The translations under genes and the position numbers were made by a program. The notes beneath the pieces were generated by a model, which was not told the origin of the DNA, made no database searches, and worked only from the letters and a program-made list of their open reading frames with translations. DNA of 64,000 nt. Origin: an uncultured Paracoccaceae bacterium (GTDB taxonomy: Bacteria > Pseudomonadota > Alphaproteobacteria > Rhodobacterales > Rhodobacteraceae). The DNA is taken from positions 186,001 through 250,000 of the forward strand of contig CANLDN010000004.1 in the NCBI GenBank assembly GCA_947489445.1. Reading direction: 5' to 3'. The first letter of the stretch is position 1. Every line of letters begins with the position of its first letter. Shown here one piece after another: positions 23,529-33,201 of this stretch.

Positions 23529-25760
23529 CTAGTTGGTCAGCACTTTGGACCCTTTGATGGTTACATTCTTCGATGCTTTGGCAGAGATTTTACCTGATCC
23601 TTTCAGGTTGATGTCCTTGCCGGAGAAGGTGATCGTGCCGTCCTTTTTCATGCTGATCTGACTTTTGCCGACCTTAATGATCAGTTCATCACCCACGTCG
23701 ATAACCTTTTTCTTGCCGACGGTTTCAGTGGCGTCCTCACCCACTTGCAGGGACAGCTCTTTGCCCACAGTGGTTGAAGAGACCTCTCCGATGGTGGTGG
23801 TTTTCGTCTTGCCGATGGTTTCAGTCGCCGCATCACCGACGTCCAATGTGTGGGTCATGCCGACTGTGACATCAATCGACTTGCCCACATCCAAACTGGA
23901 TGAAACACCCACGGTTTCGGATGCAGATATACCAATCTTGGTCGATGACGTTGTCGTCACGATTTCAGATTTGGCCTTGCCGACAATCACCGACAGATTG
24001 CCTTCGCCGGGGTTGCCTGCACCCGGGATACCCAGTCCGGCCGCCACATCACCGACGCCTGCTGCAATGCCCGCCAGACCTTCATTAATCAATTGGCCGA
24101 TCCCTGACGGGCCAATGGACAAGGTCATGTTCCCACCAATCACCTCTTCATGGTTGTTTTTCACTTCGACCGCTTTGTTGTGGCCAACGGATTGCACCAT
24201 GTTGTTGTCGACCCGCTCTGAATGATTGTTCAAAGTCTTCTCATTGCGGTCTTTTTGCGCGTGGATATAGATTTCCTCTGCACCACTTTCATCTTCAAAA
24301 CGCAGTTCGTTGAACCCTTCACCCTGATGGCTGTCAGATTTGAAGGTTGATCGCGTCTTGTTGGCAGGCAGCGGGTAGGGCACGTCGTTTTTGCCATTAT
24401 AGACACAGCCGGTAACCAGCGGTTTGTCAGGGTCGCCTTCCAGAAACTCGACCACGACCTCCATCCCGATCCTTGGGATCGCCATACCGCCAAAACCTTT
24501 TCCCGCCCAATTCTGACTGACCCGGCAGCGCATTGAATTTGCCTTCTCCAGATCCCAATGAAACAGGACAAGGATGCGGCCAAACTCATCACAATCAATT
24601 TCACCATTTCCGACAACGGTGGCCGTCTGCGGGCCTTGGACGGTGGGTACCGGTGTGTTGCGCACAGGCACAAGCGGACAGGATGTCGGCATCATGATGT
24701 ATTGGCCGCTATAGGCGCGTTCTCCGCCAGATGTCGTACCTGTGCTGTAACTATCAGCGGTGTAAACGTGCTGCGCAGACAGGCAAAGGTATTCTTTGCC
24801 GCAGGCACCTGACGCATGATCCCCGGTCAGCGACAGGGTCATCCCCGCGGACAGCGACATGCAGTCGCCCAAGGCACGATGCAGGTCGTCGCGCCCTTGC
24901 TCCTGACGCATGCGGAGAGCAGCAACATCCTTGCCCCCGGACTGATCAAGGTAATCGCCCGGATAGTCGTAGCTTTCAATTTGGCCGTTATCGTAAGCCG
25001 CATCGCCGGTGCGGTCGACTTCCATTGCGGCTGCGGGGGTTTTGAAGTTGAAATCCATCAACCGCACAGCGCCCGTGCTCAGCCGCCGGGTTGGCAGCCA
25101 TTCCCAGAAATGCTCTTTCTCGGCATGGTGATGGCCGCCATATTGATTAAAGGGGCGTTCGTCGCCGGGCACCTTTGGATGGGCAAAGACATCATCGCTC
25201 AGCACAAGAGTATGGCTGCCGACGTCATGGGTGAAGTAATAGGAAATGCCAAACCGTTCCATCAGCCGCACGGCAAAGTCCATATCGCTTTCGCGGTACT
25301 GCACTGTGTATTCCAGCGTGGGGTAACTGCCGCTCAGTTCCGTCTTCAGGGCGGGCGCGCCCATGCCGCCATAGGGCGAAAACAGTTCCTGCAGAATGTC
25401 GACCACTGTCATTTCATGAAAAATGCGCTGGTTTCGTCTGCGCCCGGCCAACCAAAGCCAGGGCCGTAGGCGCAACTCGTATTGAAAACCGTTTTCACCA
25501 ACACCGGCCCAACGGGCCTCTGTTACGATGCCGTCAAACGCATGGGTCCCCTGTGTCGGGCTCTCCAATTCAACGGTTGCATGGGTGCCGATCAGCTGAT
25601 CAAAATCAATGTCGGGCTCGGCACTTTGGGCGGATACCTGGTAGTCGAACAAATCATTTACATGGTCCGAACCGGCAAATCTGGTCAGTAAAAGAACATC
25701 TGTGCCAAGCGCAGTCGTGAACTGACCGACGCGGCCATCCTGTGATAAATCCAAGCTCAT
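23529..25760 (-). CDS. vgrG: Type VI secretion system spike protein VgrG
   Basis: Protein of 743 aa with the complete VgrG layout. A gp27-like N-terminal part (residues 1-370) is followed by the gp5 OB-fold domain (VVGNGEIDCDEFGRILVLFHWD, then MRCRVSQNWAGKGFGGMAIPRIGMEVVVEF). A DUF2345-like linker precedes a C-terminal beta-helix of eight-residue VxVG repeats, ending near residue 701. I chose the ATG at 25760, which has GGAG about 9 bases upstream; an ATG four codons earlier is possible. No extra toxic C-terminal domain is present, so cargo is expected to be carried by the PAAR-like effector. It is convergent with the lone gcvH gene. Confidence 0.95.
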   Translation of the reverse strand: MSLDLSQDGRVGQFTTALGTDVLLLTRFAGSDHVNDLFDYQVSAQSAEPDIDFDQLIGTHATVELESPTQGTHAFDGIVTEARWAGVGENGFQYELRLRPWLWLAGRRRNQRIFHEMTVVDILQELFSPYGGMGAPALKTELSGSYPTLEYTVQYRESDMDFAVRLMERFGISYYFTHDVGSHTLVLSDDVFAHPKVPGDERPFNQYGGHHHAEKEHFWEWLPTRRLSTGAVRLMDFNFKTPAAAMEVDRTGDAAYDNGQIESYDYPGDYLDQSGGKDVAALRMRQEQGRDDLHRALGDCMSLSAGMTLSLTGDHASGACGKEYLCLSAQHVYTADSYSTGTTSGGERAYSGQYIMMPTSCPLVPVRNTPVPTVQGPQTATVVGNGEIDCDEFGRILVLFHWDLEKANSMRCRVSQNWAGKGFGGMAIPRIGMEVVVEFLEGDPDKPLVTGCVYNGKNDVPYPLPANKTRSTFKSDSHQGEGFNELRFEDESGAEEIYIHAQKDRNEKTLNNHSERVDNNMVQSVGHNKAVEVKNNHEEVIGGNMTLSIGPSGIGQLINEGLAGIAAGVGDVAAGLGIPGAGNPGEGNLSVIVGKAKSEIVTTTSSTKIGISASETVGVSSSLDVGKSIDVTVGMTHTLDVGDAATETIGKTKTTTIGEVSSTTVGKELSLQVGEDATETVGKKKVIDVGDELIIKVGKSQISMKKDGTITFSGKDINLKGSGKISAKASKNVTIKGSKVLTN
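23658..23993 (-). repeat. VgrG C-terminal beta-helix repeats (24-base periodicity)
   Basis: Fourteen or so imperfect eight-residue units with a central Val/Ile-Gly pair (for example LDVGKSID, VTVGMTHT, LDVGDAAT, ETIGKTKT) span about 112 residues. They correspond to the gp5-type triple-stranded beta-helix needle of VgrG. Confidence 0.8.
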
Positions 25761-25858
25761 AAGAAGCTCCACAATGTATAAAATATGACTGCATTATACA
25801 GAATACGCTAAAACAGTCCATCAATGGATAGGTCAGGAATACCGTGCCTGACCACTTG

Positions 25859-27178
25859 TCAGCGGGCCAGAACCAGTTCAGCCATCAACCCACCCAATCG
25901 TGCACTTTCACCCAAGCGCAAAACACCCCCATGCGTCCGGGCAATATCGGACACGATGGACAGGCCCAGGCCGACACCGCTGCCCTTGTCCTGATTGCGT
26001 GCGGGATCCAGACGCACAAAGGGGTTTATCGCGTCTTCGCGATGTTCAGGCGGGATGCCGGGACCATCATCCTCGACCCAGAACCGCACAGCGCGATCGG
26101 TGACGCTGACGCCGATTTCGGCGCGGCTGCCATAGCGCAGCGCATTGTTGATCAGATTGTCCAACGCACGTCGGATTGCCATGGGGCGCAGGCCCACCTC
26201 TTCGGCGGTGCCTTCAATCGCCGCCAGCGACACGGCCTGTCCGGTGCGGCTGGCATCGTCCAGCACGGCGGTCACAAGATCACCGGGAATGACCGGCTCC
26301 AGACGGTCGCCCGCGTCACTGCGCGCAAAATCGAGAAAGGCGTCTAGCAGTTGCTGCATGTCATCAACATCGCGCAACAAAGGTGCGACATCAGTGTCGT
26401 CCAACATTGATAGCCCCAACCGTAACCGGGTCAGCGGGGTGCGCAGATCGTGACTGACGCCAGACAACATCATGGTTCTGCTTTGGGTCTGGCGTTCCAG
26501 ACGGTTGCGCATGTCCAGAAATGCCATACCTGCGCTGCGTACTTCGACAGCACCCGTGGGGGAAAAGGGGGTAATGCGCCCCTTGCCGTAATCCGCTGCG
26601 GCCGCAGCCATGCGTTTGATCGGGCGCAACTGATTGCGCAAAAAGATGTAGGCGACAGCCGTCATCAAGGCCCCCATCACGACCATGATGACAAGCAACT
26701 GATGCGGGTTCGATGCGGATACGCGCCTGCGGCTGAACTCCAGTCTGAGCGGACCATGGATTGTCTCCACCCACAAATTGACCCGGCGCCGATCCGCCAG
26801 CGAAATTGCGATGATATTGGCAACGCCGCTGCGCAATGTGCCGATCACGGTGTTGCCCGTCAGATCGACAAAGGGTTTGATATCAACATCAGGCGGGTCG
26901 ATCGCGGGAAGGTCGCTGAGGATTTCCAGCGGGGCATCAATACGCGACAGCGCAGCGGATGCCGCAGATAAGTCCGGCGCGTTGTTGACGGTGTCCACAA
27001 GAAAGCGCAGTTCAATACTGACAGCACTTGTCATCAGCCGCGTCACGCCATCAAAGTGGCGTTGAATGAAAACGACCGAGACAAGCAATTGCAGCAACAA
27101 CACGGGCAGTATCAGGATCAGCGCTGCACGGGCATAAATGCCGCGCGGTACGTATTTTTTGAGCCATCGAAAAAACAT
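25859..27178 (-). CDS. EnvZ-type sensor histidine kinase
   Basis: Inner-membrane kinase of 439 aa. A first membrane helix (18-37), a periplasmic domain (about 40-158) and a second helix (160-180) precede a HAMP domain (181-235). The phospho-acceptor His243 lies in SGVSHDLRTPLTRLRLGL. The ATPase domain has NLINNALRYG, VEDDGPGIPPE and GSGVGLGLSIV boxes. All catalytic motifs are intact. EnvZ-family kinases are normally encoded directly after an OmpR-type regulator; here the upstream gene is divergent and unrelated, so no partner is adjacent. The signal is unknown. Confidence 0.9.
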   Translation of the reverse strand: MFFRWLKKYVPRGIYARAALILILPVLLLQLLVSVVFIQRHFDGVTRLMTSAVSIELRFLVDTVNNAPDLSAASAALSRIDAPLEILSDLPAIDPPDVDIKPFVDLTGNTVIGTLRSGVANIIAISLADRRRVNLWVETIHGPLRLEFSRRRVSASNPHQLLVIMVVMGALMTAVAYIFLRNQLRPIKRMAAAAADYGKGRITPFSPTGAVEVRSAGMAFLDMRNRLERQTQSRTMMLSGVSHDLRTPLTRLRLGLSMLDDTDVAPLLRDVDDMQQLLDAFLDFARSDAGDRLEPVIPGDLVTAVLDDASRTGQAVSLAAIEGTAEEVGLRPMAIRRALDNLINNALRYGSRAEIGVSVTDRAVRFWVEDDGPGIPPEHREDAINPFVRLDPARNQDKGSGVGLGLSIVSDIARTHGGVLRLGESARLGGLMAELVLAR

Positions 27179-27222
27179 GGCCGCAGGCTAGCCGCCGGAA
27201 ACGCAAACGGAAAGCACAGAAC

Positions 27223-28149
27223 ATGAGCACGACAGCCAATTTTGCGCCCAAGGCGGGTGTTCCCGTCACACTGGCGCCGATGCTGCATTTGGTTCTTGCG
27301 CCAAACCCCTCACCAATGACCTTTCTGGGCACCAATACATATATCATCGGCAAGGGCACCGTCGCGGTGCTTGACCCCGGTCCTGATGATCCGGCACATC
27401 TTGCCGCTTTGCTTGCCGCACTCGGCGACCAAAAGGTGAGCCATGTGCTGCTGACCCATAGTCATCTCGATCACAGCCCGTTGGCCCGCCGCCTTGCGGA
27501 CACGACAGGTGCCGCCGTTTGTGCGTTTGGTGACAGTGCAGCAGGGCGCAGCAGTGTGATGCAAAGCCTGGCAGCGGAAGGGTTGGCAGGGGGCGGGGAG
27601 GGGATCGATCATCAGTTCGTCCCCGATATCCACCTCAAAGACGGTGCCTCAATCGATGGATCCTGGGGAACAATCACCGCGCTGCATACGCCGGGCCATA
27701 TCGGCAACCACCTTTGCTTCATCTGGGATAAGACCGTTTTCACAGGTGATCATGTGATGGGCTGGGCCAGTTCGCTTGTTTCGCCGCCAGATGGTGATTT
27801 GACGGATTTCATGGCCTCTTGCACACGGCTTCAGGCGATCAGGGCAGACCGTTACTATCCCGGGCACGGCGCACCGATCACTGACCCGGATGAAAGGCTG
27901 CGTTGGCTGATTGCGCACCGGCAAACCCGAGAGGCCCAGATCATACAAGCTTTGTCAGCCGGCCCCACGCATATCGACAGCCTCACAAAGATGATCTATG
28001 ACGACATCGCACCCGGTATGTTGCCTGCAGCAGCGCGGAATGTGTTTGCCCATCTGATTGACTTGCATCAACGCGGGCGCGTCCTGGCCGCTCCGCGCCT
28101 TGGTTTGAAGGCAGAATTTGCTTTGGCACCATCTTCACGCAGGGAATGA
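27223..28149 (+). CDS. MBL-fold metallo-hydrolase (LACTB2-like)
   Basis: Protein of 308 aa with the zinc motif THSHLDHS (His79, His81, Asp83, His84), later metal ligands in LHTPGHIGNH and VFTGDHVMGW, and the final His in YYPGHGAPI. The C-terminal winged-helix-like extension (about 225-295) matches the beta-lactamase-like protein 2 subfamily, whose eukaryotic members act as RNases. It is divergently transcribed from the histidine kinase across a 44-base gap. It may be a general hydrolase of thioesters, nucleic acid or other substrates; the substrate is not known. Confidence 0.85.
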   Translation: MSTTANFAPKAGVPVTLAPMLHLVLAPNPSPMTFLGTNTYIIGKGTVAVLDPGPDDPAHLAALLAALGDQKVSHVLLTHSHLDHSPLARRLADTTGAAVCAFGDSAAGRSSVMQSLAAEGLAGGGEGIDHQFVPDIHLKDGASIDGSWGTITALHTPGHIGNHLCFIWDKTVFTGDHVMGWASSLVSPPDGDLTDFMASCTRLQAIRADRYYPGHGAPITDPDERLRWLIAHRQTREAQIIQALSAGPTHIDSLTKMIYDDIAPGMLPAAARNVFAHLIDLHQRGRVLAAPRLGLKAEFALAPSSRRE

Positions 28150-28210
28150 AAAAAACTGCACAAAACCCACTGGACGGCACGAAATCGCATTGCTATACGG
28201 CAGCGAGTGT

Positions 28211-28285
28211 TCCGACGTAGCTCAGCGGTAGAGCAGTTGACTGTTAATCAATTGGTCGTAGGTTCGATCCCTACCGTCGGAGCCA
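28211..28285 (+). tRNA. tRNA-Asn (anticodon GTT)
   Basis: A 75-base cloverleaf with encoded CCA. The acceptor stem TCCGACG pairs with CGTCGGA and the discriminator is G. The D-arm is GCTCAGCGGTAGAGC, the anticodon loop CTGTTAA gives GTT, and the T-arm is GTAGGTTCGATCCCTAC. Confidence 0.96.
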
Positions 28286-28609
28286 ATTCTCAAAATAGTA
28301 TCAGTATATTGCGGCATATGGTGCTTTATGCCTGCGGCGATTTCTGGTCCGAAAACATGTGTGAAATGCCGAAGCTATAGTTGTGTTGTTGTGCCGGCAC
28401 ACCGATGCTGCTGATGCCGACAGCACAGGCGTTGCGAATTTCCCTTTCGACAAACCATTGTCGTTAAAGCGACTTTCAAAAGTGACTAAGTTTTCGGTTT
28501 GAAACCCTGTTTGCCAACTGCGCTCACAACAGCATGCGCTCACTTTCGAGAGGCGGGCTGGAAGCCGGACCACTACCCGCATGATCTGAAAGGACCAACC
28601 CAAACAGTA
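28286..28609. other. Intergenic stretch downstream of tRNA-Asn
   Basis: No gene is supported on either strand: the open frames present lack recognisable content and ribosome-binding sites. Base composition is lower in GC than the flanking genes. No clear terminator hairpin is seen. Confidence 0.5.
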
Positions 28610-31042
28610 TCACCGCAGTTTTGTGAATTCCGGATCGTATGGGGCAGGGGCGATGACCTGTGCTGGCACCATCGTGCCGCATAGGTCCAGTTGCATCTGT
28701 GATCCGATCTCGGCCCAACCGGGATTGACGAAGGCAAAGGCAAGGTTCTTGCCCACGCGGTGGCCCCAATCACCCGATGTTACCGTACCAACCACATCGC
28801 GCCCTACCATCAGCGAGGCCCCCGCATGGGCTGGTGCTTTCTGTGTGCCGATCTCCAGCGTGACCAGCCGCTTGGTCGGCCCCGCCGCTTTGCGGGCGCG
28901 CAATGCCCCCGCCCCGATGAATGCGCCCTTGTCCAGCCTGACGAACCGGTCCAGCCCCGTCTCGAACGGATCAAACTCGGTCAGCAATTCGGCTTTCCAA
29001 TGCAAGAACCCTTTTTCCAGACGCATGGATTCTATCGCGCGCGCGCCAAAGAGTTGCATGCCATAAGGCTCACCCGCCACGCGCAGGGCAAGGAAGGCGG
29101 CATAAAGGGATGCGTTGGGAATGTGGATTTCATAAGCCAATTCCCCCGAAAAACTGACAGCCATGACCGTTGCGGGCGCAAAACCAATGAAACACTCGCG
29201 AAGGGACAACCAGGGAAACGCGCCCTTGGTCCAATCCCCGCGCGCGCAGGCCGACAGCACATCGCGGGCCTTCGGACCAGCAACGACAAGGATCGTTTGG
29301 CTTTCCGTGAGGCTGCGCAGCTGAACATCCTCGCCGGGTTTAAGATGTTGGGTCAGCCAATCCATGTCATGAGTTTCGCTTGCAGCAGCAGAGCCATACC
29401 AGACGCGGTCCGGTCCGCGGTCGCTGGCAGGCAGGTTTGCGACCGTTGCTTCTGCTTTGACCATGCCGTGATGGTTCAGCAGATATCCCAACCCGACCCG
29501 GCCCGGGCGTTTCGTCACGGTGCCGCACATCATCCGGTCAAGAAACCTATGCCGATCCTTGCCGGTGATCTCAATCCGGTTAAACCCGTTGATTTCGCTC
29601 AGCCCTACATTTTTCGCAATGTTGCGCACTTCAGCGCCGACAATGTCGCGTAACTCGTCAAAATCAAAGCTGAGCGTGGGATGAAAATCCGGGTTGGGTT
29701 TGATGTAATCAACCCTTTCCCAGCCATTCACCACGGTGAACGCAGCACCCTCAGCGGCCAGCACGGGTGTAAGTGGTGTGGTCTTCGCGGGGCGACCGGC
29801 GGGACGATGTTCATGCGGGTAATGAAAGCGGAATTCGTTTTGATAGTCTTCGATAGCCTTCAGCGCAGTCAGCTCTACGTTGGCATGGCCGGTGAACCGA
29901 CGCGGATCGATGCACCATGTGTCATAGCACGCCTCACCATGTACAATCTGTTGCGCCAACAACCAGCCATGTCCACCGCCTTCGCCCAGACCTGCGCGCA
30001 GGCCGATGATGCAGTAGGCGTTGCGTTTGCCCGGGATCGGGCCCACCAGGGGCGCACCATCTATGGTATATGTAATCGGGCCGTTGACGATGCGTTTTAT
30101 GCCGACCTCAGCCAGAACCGGCATGCGGGCGAATGCCCCCTCCAGCACATCCATCACGCGGTCCAGATCATCGGGGCAAAGATCATTGGAAAACGCGGGG
30201 CTGATCCCGTCCAGGCCCCATGTCTTGCAGTCCTGCTCGTAAAACCCCACCAGCAGCCCGTTTTTCTCCTGCCGTGAATAGTAGTCGCTGATCGGACAGC
30301 GCAAAAGCGGCATCCGGCGGCCCGCCTCAACGATGGCCGGGATATCTTCGGTCACAAAATATTGGTGTTCCATTGCCGCGACCGGATGATGCACCCCCAT
30401 CATCGCGCCCACCTCGTTCACGCGGTAACCACTGGCATTCACGACGATGTCGGCATCAATGCTGCCCTTGTCAGTCTCAATCGTCCATGTGTCATCGCGA
30501 TGCTGAGTCAGCGCGGTGACATTGGTGTGGCGGTAAACCTCGGCACCGGCCTTGCGAGCATGAAAGGCAAGTGCCTGACATAGCTGTGCGGGGTCGATAT
30601 CGCCGTCCTCGCCATCCCACAGGCCACCCAGCAGGTTGTCAGTTGAAATGAGTGGGTGGCGGCGGGCGCATTCTGCGGCATCAATGACTTCGAACGCCAC
30701 ACCCATCCCACGCGCTACGGATGCGAAATGACGATAGCCCTGCATCTGCGCCTCGGTATTGGCCAACCGAATACCGCCATCGCCGTGGTGATAGCCAACG
30801 GGGTATTCAGGATCATCGCGCAAGTTCTTGTAAAGCGCGATCGAGTGGGATTTCAGCCCTATCATCGTCTGGTTCATGCCAAAATTCGTGACCTGCGCGG
30901 CCGAATGCCAAGTGGTACCGGATGTCAATTCATCCCGCTCGATCAGAACAACGTCCGACCAGCCCTCAAGGGTCAGATGATAAAGCGTCGAACAGCCAGC
31001 GATACCACCACCAATGACGACAACTTTTGTTCGGGATTTCAT
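28610..31042 (-). CDS. FAD-dependent dimethylglycine/sarcosine dehydrogenase-like protein with GcvT domain
   Basis: Protein of 810 aa. The N-terminal DAO domain has the FAD loop VVVIGGGIAGCSTLYHL (7-23), followed by the SGTTWHSAAQV block containing the His to which FAD is covalently bound in DMGDH/SARDH. A linker (FAO_M type, 370-430) leads to a C-terminal aminomethyltransferase (GCV_T) domain that passes formaldehyde to tetrahydrofolate. I chose the ATG at 31042 with a GGAG site 8 bases upstream. Roseobacters use such enzymes on betaine breakdown products, but several paralogues exist and the substrate is not certain. It stands alone, flanked by tRNA genes. Confidence 0.86.
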   Translation of the reverse strand: MKSRTKVVVIGGGIAGCSTLYHLTLEGWSDVVLIERDELTSGTTWHSAAQVTNFGMNQTMIGLKSHSIALYKNLRDDPEYPVGYHHGDGGIRLANTEAQMQGYRHFASVARGMGVAFEVIDAAECARRHPLISTDNLLGGLWDGEDGDIDPAQLCQALAFHARKAGAEVYRHTNVTALTQHRDDTWTIETDKGSIDADIVVNASGYRVNEVGAMMGVHHPVAAMEHQYFVTEDIPAIVEAGRRMPLLRCPISDYYSRQEKNGLLVGFYEQDCKTWGLDGISPAFSNDLCPDDLDRVMDVLEGAFARMPVLAEVGIKRIVNGPITYTIDGAPLVGPIPGKRNAYCIIGLRAGLGEGGGHGWLLAQQIVHGEACYDTWCIDPRRFTGHANVELTALKAIEDYQNEFRFHYPHEHRPAGRPAKTTPLTPVLAAEGAAFTVVNGWERVDYIKPNPDFHPTLSFDFDELRDIVGAEVRNIAKNVGLSEINGFNRIEITGKDRHRFLDRMMCGTVTKRPGRVGLGYLLNHHGMVKAEATVANLPASDRGPDRVWYGSAAASETHDMDWLTQHLKPGEDVQLRSLTESQTILVVAGPKARDVLSACARGDWTKGAFPWLSLRECFIGFAPATVMAVSFSGELAYEIHIPNASLYAAFLALRVAGEPYGMQLFGARAIESMRLEKGFLHWKAELLTEFDPFETGLDRFVRLDKGAFIGAGALRARKAAGPTKRLVTLEIGTQKAPAHAGASLMVGRDVVGTVTSGDWGHRVGKNLAFAFVNPGWAEIGSQMQLDLCGTMVPAQVIAPAPYDPEFTKLR

Positions 31043-31308
31043 ACCTGCTCCACTCACACCATTCATACCGCTTCGCAAAACGGCAGCATATATCGCCACC
31101 CTGATCGGGATTGCTTTTACCGATCAGGACCCGGGGCTCAGCTCAGCACGACGACACGCCGCCCGTAAAGAACTTTGCCTTTGATTTTTTTGGTTAAAGC
31201 TGAGTTTCAGCAATGAGGATTGCACTGTTCGCAAGCGCGTCCTTGGACGCCAGATTATGTTTTCCGGCACAAGGTCCGGGTCTCATCACATACTGCATTA
31301 AGTCATTA

Positions 31309-31398
31309 TGGCGGAGAGACAGGGATTCGAACCCTGGGTAGGCTTGCACCCACAACGGTTTTCGAGACCGCCCCGTTCGACCACTCCGGCACCTCTCC
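31309..31398 (-). tRNA. tRNA-Ser (anticodon CGA)
   Basis: Class II tRNA of 90 bases on the minus strand. The acceptor stem GGAGAGG pairs with TCTCTCC, the discriminator is G and CCA is encoded. The anticodon loop CTCGAAA gives CGA, and there is a long variable arm. Its T-arm and 3' end are nearly identical to those of the other tRNA-Ser in this window. Confidence 0.95.
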
Positions 31399-31541
31399 GC
31401 GGGGGTAGCAGCGTCCTAGTGCCAGACGCGCTGCAGTGCAAGGGTCAATCAGACCTGCCTGACAATTGCGTCACCAGCCTTGGAAAAGACGCTGCAGATG
31501 CATATCAATTACCCCAACCTGGTAACCCAAAGGATTTTGAT

Positions 31542-32378
31542 ATGTTCCGCCTTGCCGCACCGATCCTGGCCACCGCGTTCGCCGTCATGACCCTGCCCGC
31601 CATCGCCCAGAGCAGTGATGATGAAAAGGTCGATGCGCTTTTCGCGGCTTTGGGCCTGCCAGAGATGTTGCAGATCATGCGCGAGGAAGGGCTTGATTAT
31701 GGCGATACCATCGCGCGTGACATGTTTGCAGGGCGGGCACCACAAGGCTGGTCCGCCGTGGTCTCAGACATCTATGACAGCACCATGATGTATGAAGAGG
31801 TCAGTGCCGCATTTCGCGAGGAGCTGGAGGGCGACGATATCGACGCCATGCTGGCCTTTTATACGTCGGAACCCGGGCGAACTATCATCGATCTTGAGGT
31901 TAGCGCACGGCGGGCTTTGCTGGATGATGCGGTCGATGAGGCCAGCAAGGAAAGTGCAGCCATCGCGATGATGGATGAAACGCCACGCTACCTGATGGTG
32001 CAGGACTTTGTCGAAACAAACGATCTGATCGAAGCGAATGTAGTCGGCGCGCTGAACGCCAATTATGCGTTTTACATGGGCCTACTTGATGGTGGTGCGA
32101 TGCCCGGCAGCGTCACCTCGGAAACAGCACTGCAAGAGGTCTGGGGGCAGGAAGGCGAAATTCGGGCCAGCACCACCGAATGGATCTATGCGTTTTTGAT
32201 GATGGCCTACCAGCCTGTATCGGATGCAGATTTGCAAACCTATATTGCGTTTTCCGAAACGGAGGCGGGGCAGGAACTGAATGATGCGTTATTTGTGTCT
32301 TTCAATGAAATGTTCGACGATATCTCACGGGCTTTGGGGCTGGCATCTTCGCGGTTCATGATCAGTCAGGAACTTTAG
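31542..32378 (+). CDS. DUF2059 domain-containing exported protein
   Basis: Protein of 278 aa with a Sec signal peptide (cleavage near AIA-Q at residue 20). The mature part is helical and acidic. The stretch around residues 85-120 (AFREELEGDDIDAMLAFYTS, then EPGRTIIDLE) matches the DUF2059 core, and a similar helical motif recurs near residues 230-255 (LQTYIAFSETEAGQELNDAL). The ATG at 31542 follows an AAGGA site; a longer frame would read through the antisense of tRNA-Ser. Periplasmic location is likely; function unknown. Confidence 0.82.
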   Translation: MFRLAAPILATAFAVMTLPAIAQSSDDEKVDALFAALGLPEMLQIMREEGLDYGDTIARDMFAGRAPQGWSAVVSDIYDSTMMYEEVSAAFREELEGDDIDAMLAFYTSEPGRTIIDLEVSARRALLDDAVDEASKESAAIAMMDETPRYLMVQDFVETNDLIEANVVGALNANYAFYMGLLDGGAMPGSVTSETALQEVWGQEGEIRASTTEWIYAFLMMAYQPVSDADLQTYIAFSETEAGQELNDALFVSFNEMFDDISRALGLASSRFMISQEL

Positions 32379-32441
32379 GATAGCTTGGCATCCTGAACTG
32401 ACGCGGTATGCTAAACCCGTAAGACAAAAAAGGATTAAGCA

Positions 32442-32852
32442 GTGCACCCCAAGAATAGCGTGTTTTGTGTGATCGCAGCAGTTGGACTGTTGGCGGCCTG
32501 TGAACAGACCCCGGCCATCACGGCTGACCCAGCCTTGCCCTTGGATGATCCGCGTCAGGCGGGACTGATCATAAGCGAATGCGCCATTTATTTTGCGGCT
32601 GCCGCGCAGTTGGAACGCGATGGGCGCAGCGCCAATGGCAACATGACGTCTAATTGCCCGGATGAAGCACGCGCGCGTCCGGCTGATATCAACGCCATGG
32701 TCAGTGTGCCGCCGATTACACCCGGTTATCCCGAAACGCTTTATCAGCGGATGATCGCACGGGGTATGCCGGTTGATGTGGCTGATGACGTGGCCAAATC
32801 GCGGGCTTTCTGGAACCTTGTCGCCGAACGGGATTCTGCACTGCTATTGTAG
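32442..32852 (+). CDS. Small lipoprotein, unknown function
   Basis: Protein of 136 aa starting at GTG with AAGGA upstream. A lipoprotein signal peptide ends at LLAAC (Cys20), followed by a Pro/Ala-rich mature region with two further Cys residues. No recognised domain. It is convergent with the next small lipoprotein gene, with only one base between them. Confidence 0.65.
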   Translation: MHPKNSVFCVIAAVGLLAACEQTPAITADPALPLDDPRQAGLIISECAIYFAAAAQLERDGRSANGNMTSNCPDEARARPADINAMVSVPPITPGYPETLYQRMIARGMPVDVADDVAKSRAFWNLVAERDSALLL

Positions 32853-32853
32853 G

Positions 32854-33201
32854 TCAGTTGCCATAAACCATCAGCGCCACAACCAGAGCGCCCGGATTAC
32901 CGGCATAGAGCCCCATATCGCCTTGCAATTGGGTGATGCGGGCAGGGCGGTCGCGCACAGGTATTTGGGCGGCATCCATGGCTTTTGTCAGCACCGGCCC
33001 ACCACAGGCCCGAATATCGCTGCGGATGGCGTCAAAGTTTGATTTCACGATCAACTCGACCTGACCGCGCCGTTTGTTATAGGCCGCGTTTTGCACGCCG
33101 GTTGTCACGCCGGTGACCGGCAACAACAGCGGGTTGCCCAGGTGGTTCGGCTCCGTTGAACAGGCTGCGAGCAGGGTGAATGCTATCAGGGTCGCGCGCA
33201 T
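32854..33201 (-). CDS. Small lipoprotein, unknown function
   Basis: Protein of 115 aa with a very short lipoprotein signal (MRATLIAFTLLAAC, Cys14). The mature part carries a basic segment (NKRRGQVELIVK) and a Cys-Gly-Gly motif. It is transcribed away from rplU. I recognise no family; similar small lipoproteins are frequent in Rhodobacteraceae. Confidence 0.65.
   Translation of the reverse strand: MRATLIAFTLLAACSTEPNHLGNPLLLPVTGVTTGVQNAAYNKRRGQVELIVKSNFDAIRSDIRACGGPVLTKAMDAAQIPVRDRPARITQLQGDMGLYAGNPGALVVALMVYGN

Noticed and set aside
2925..31398. The two tRNA-Ser genes as flanking attachment sites of one large island
   Set aside because: Their 3' ends are alike because both are tRNA-Ser genes; they are on opposite strands and both encode complete, different tRNAs.
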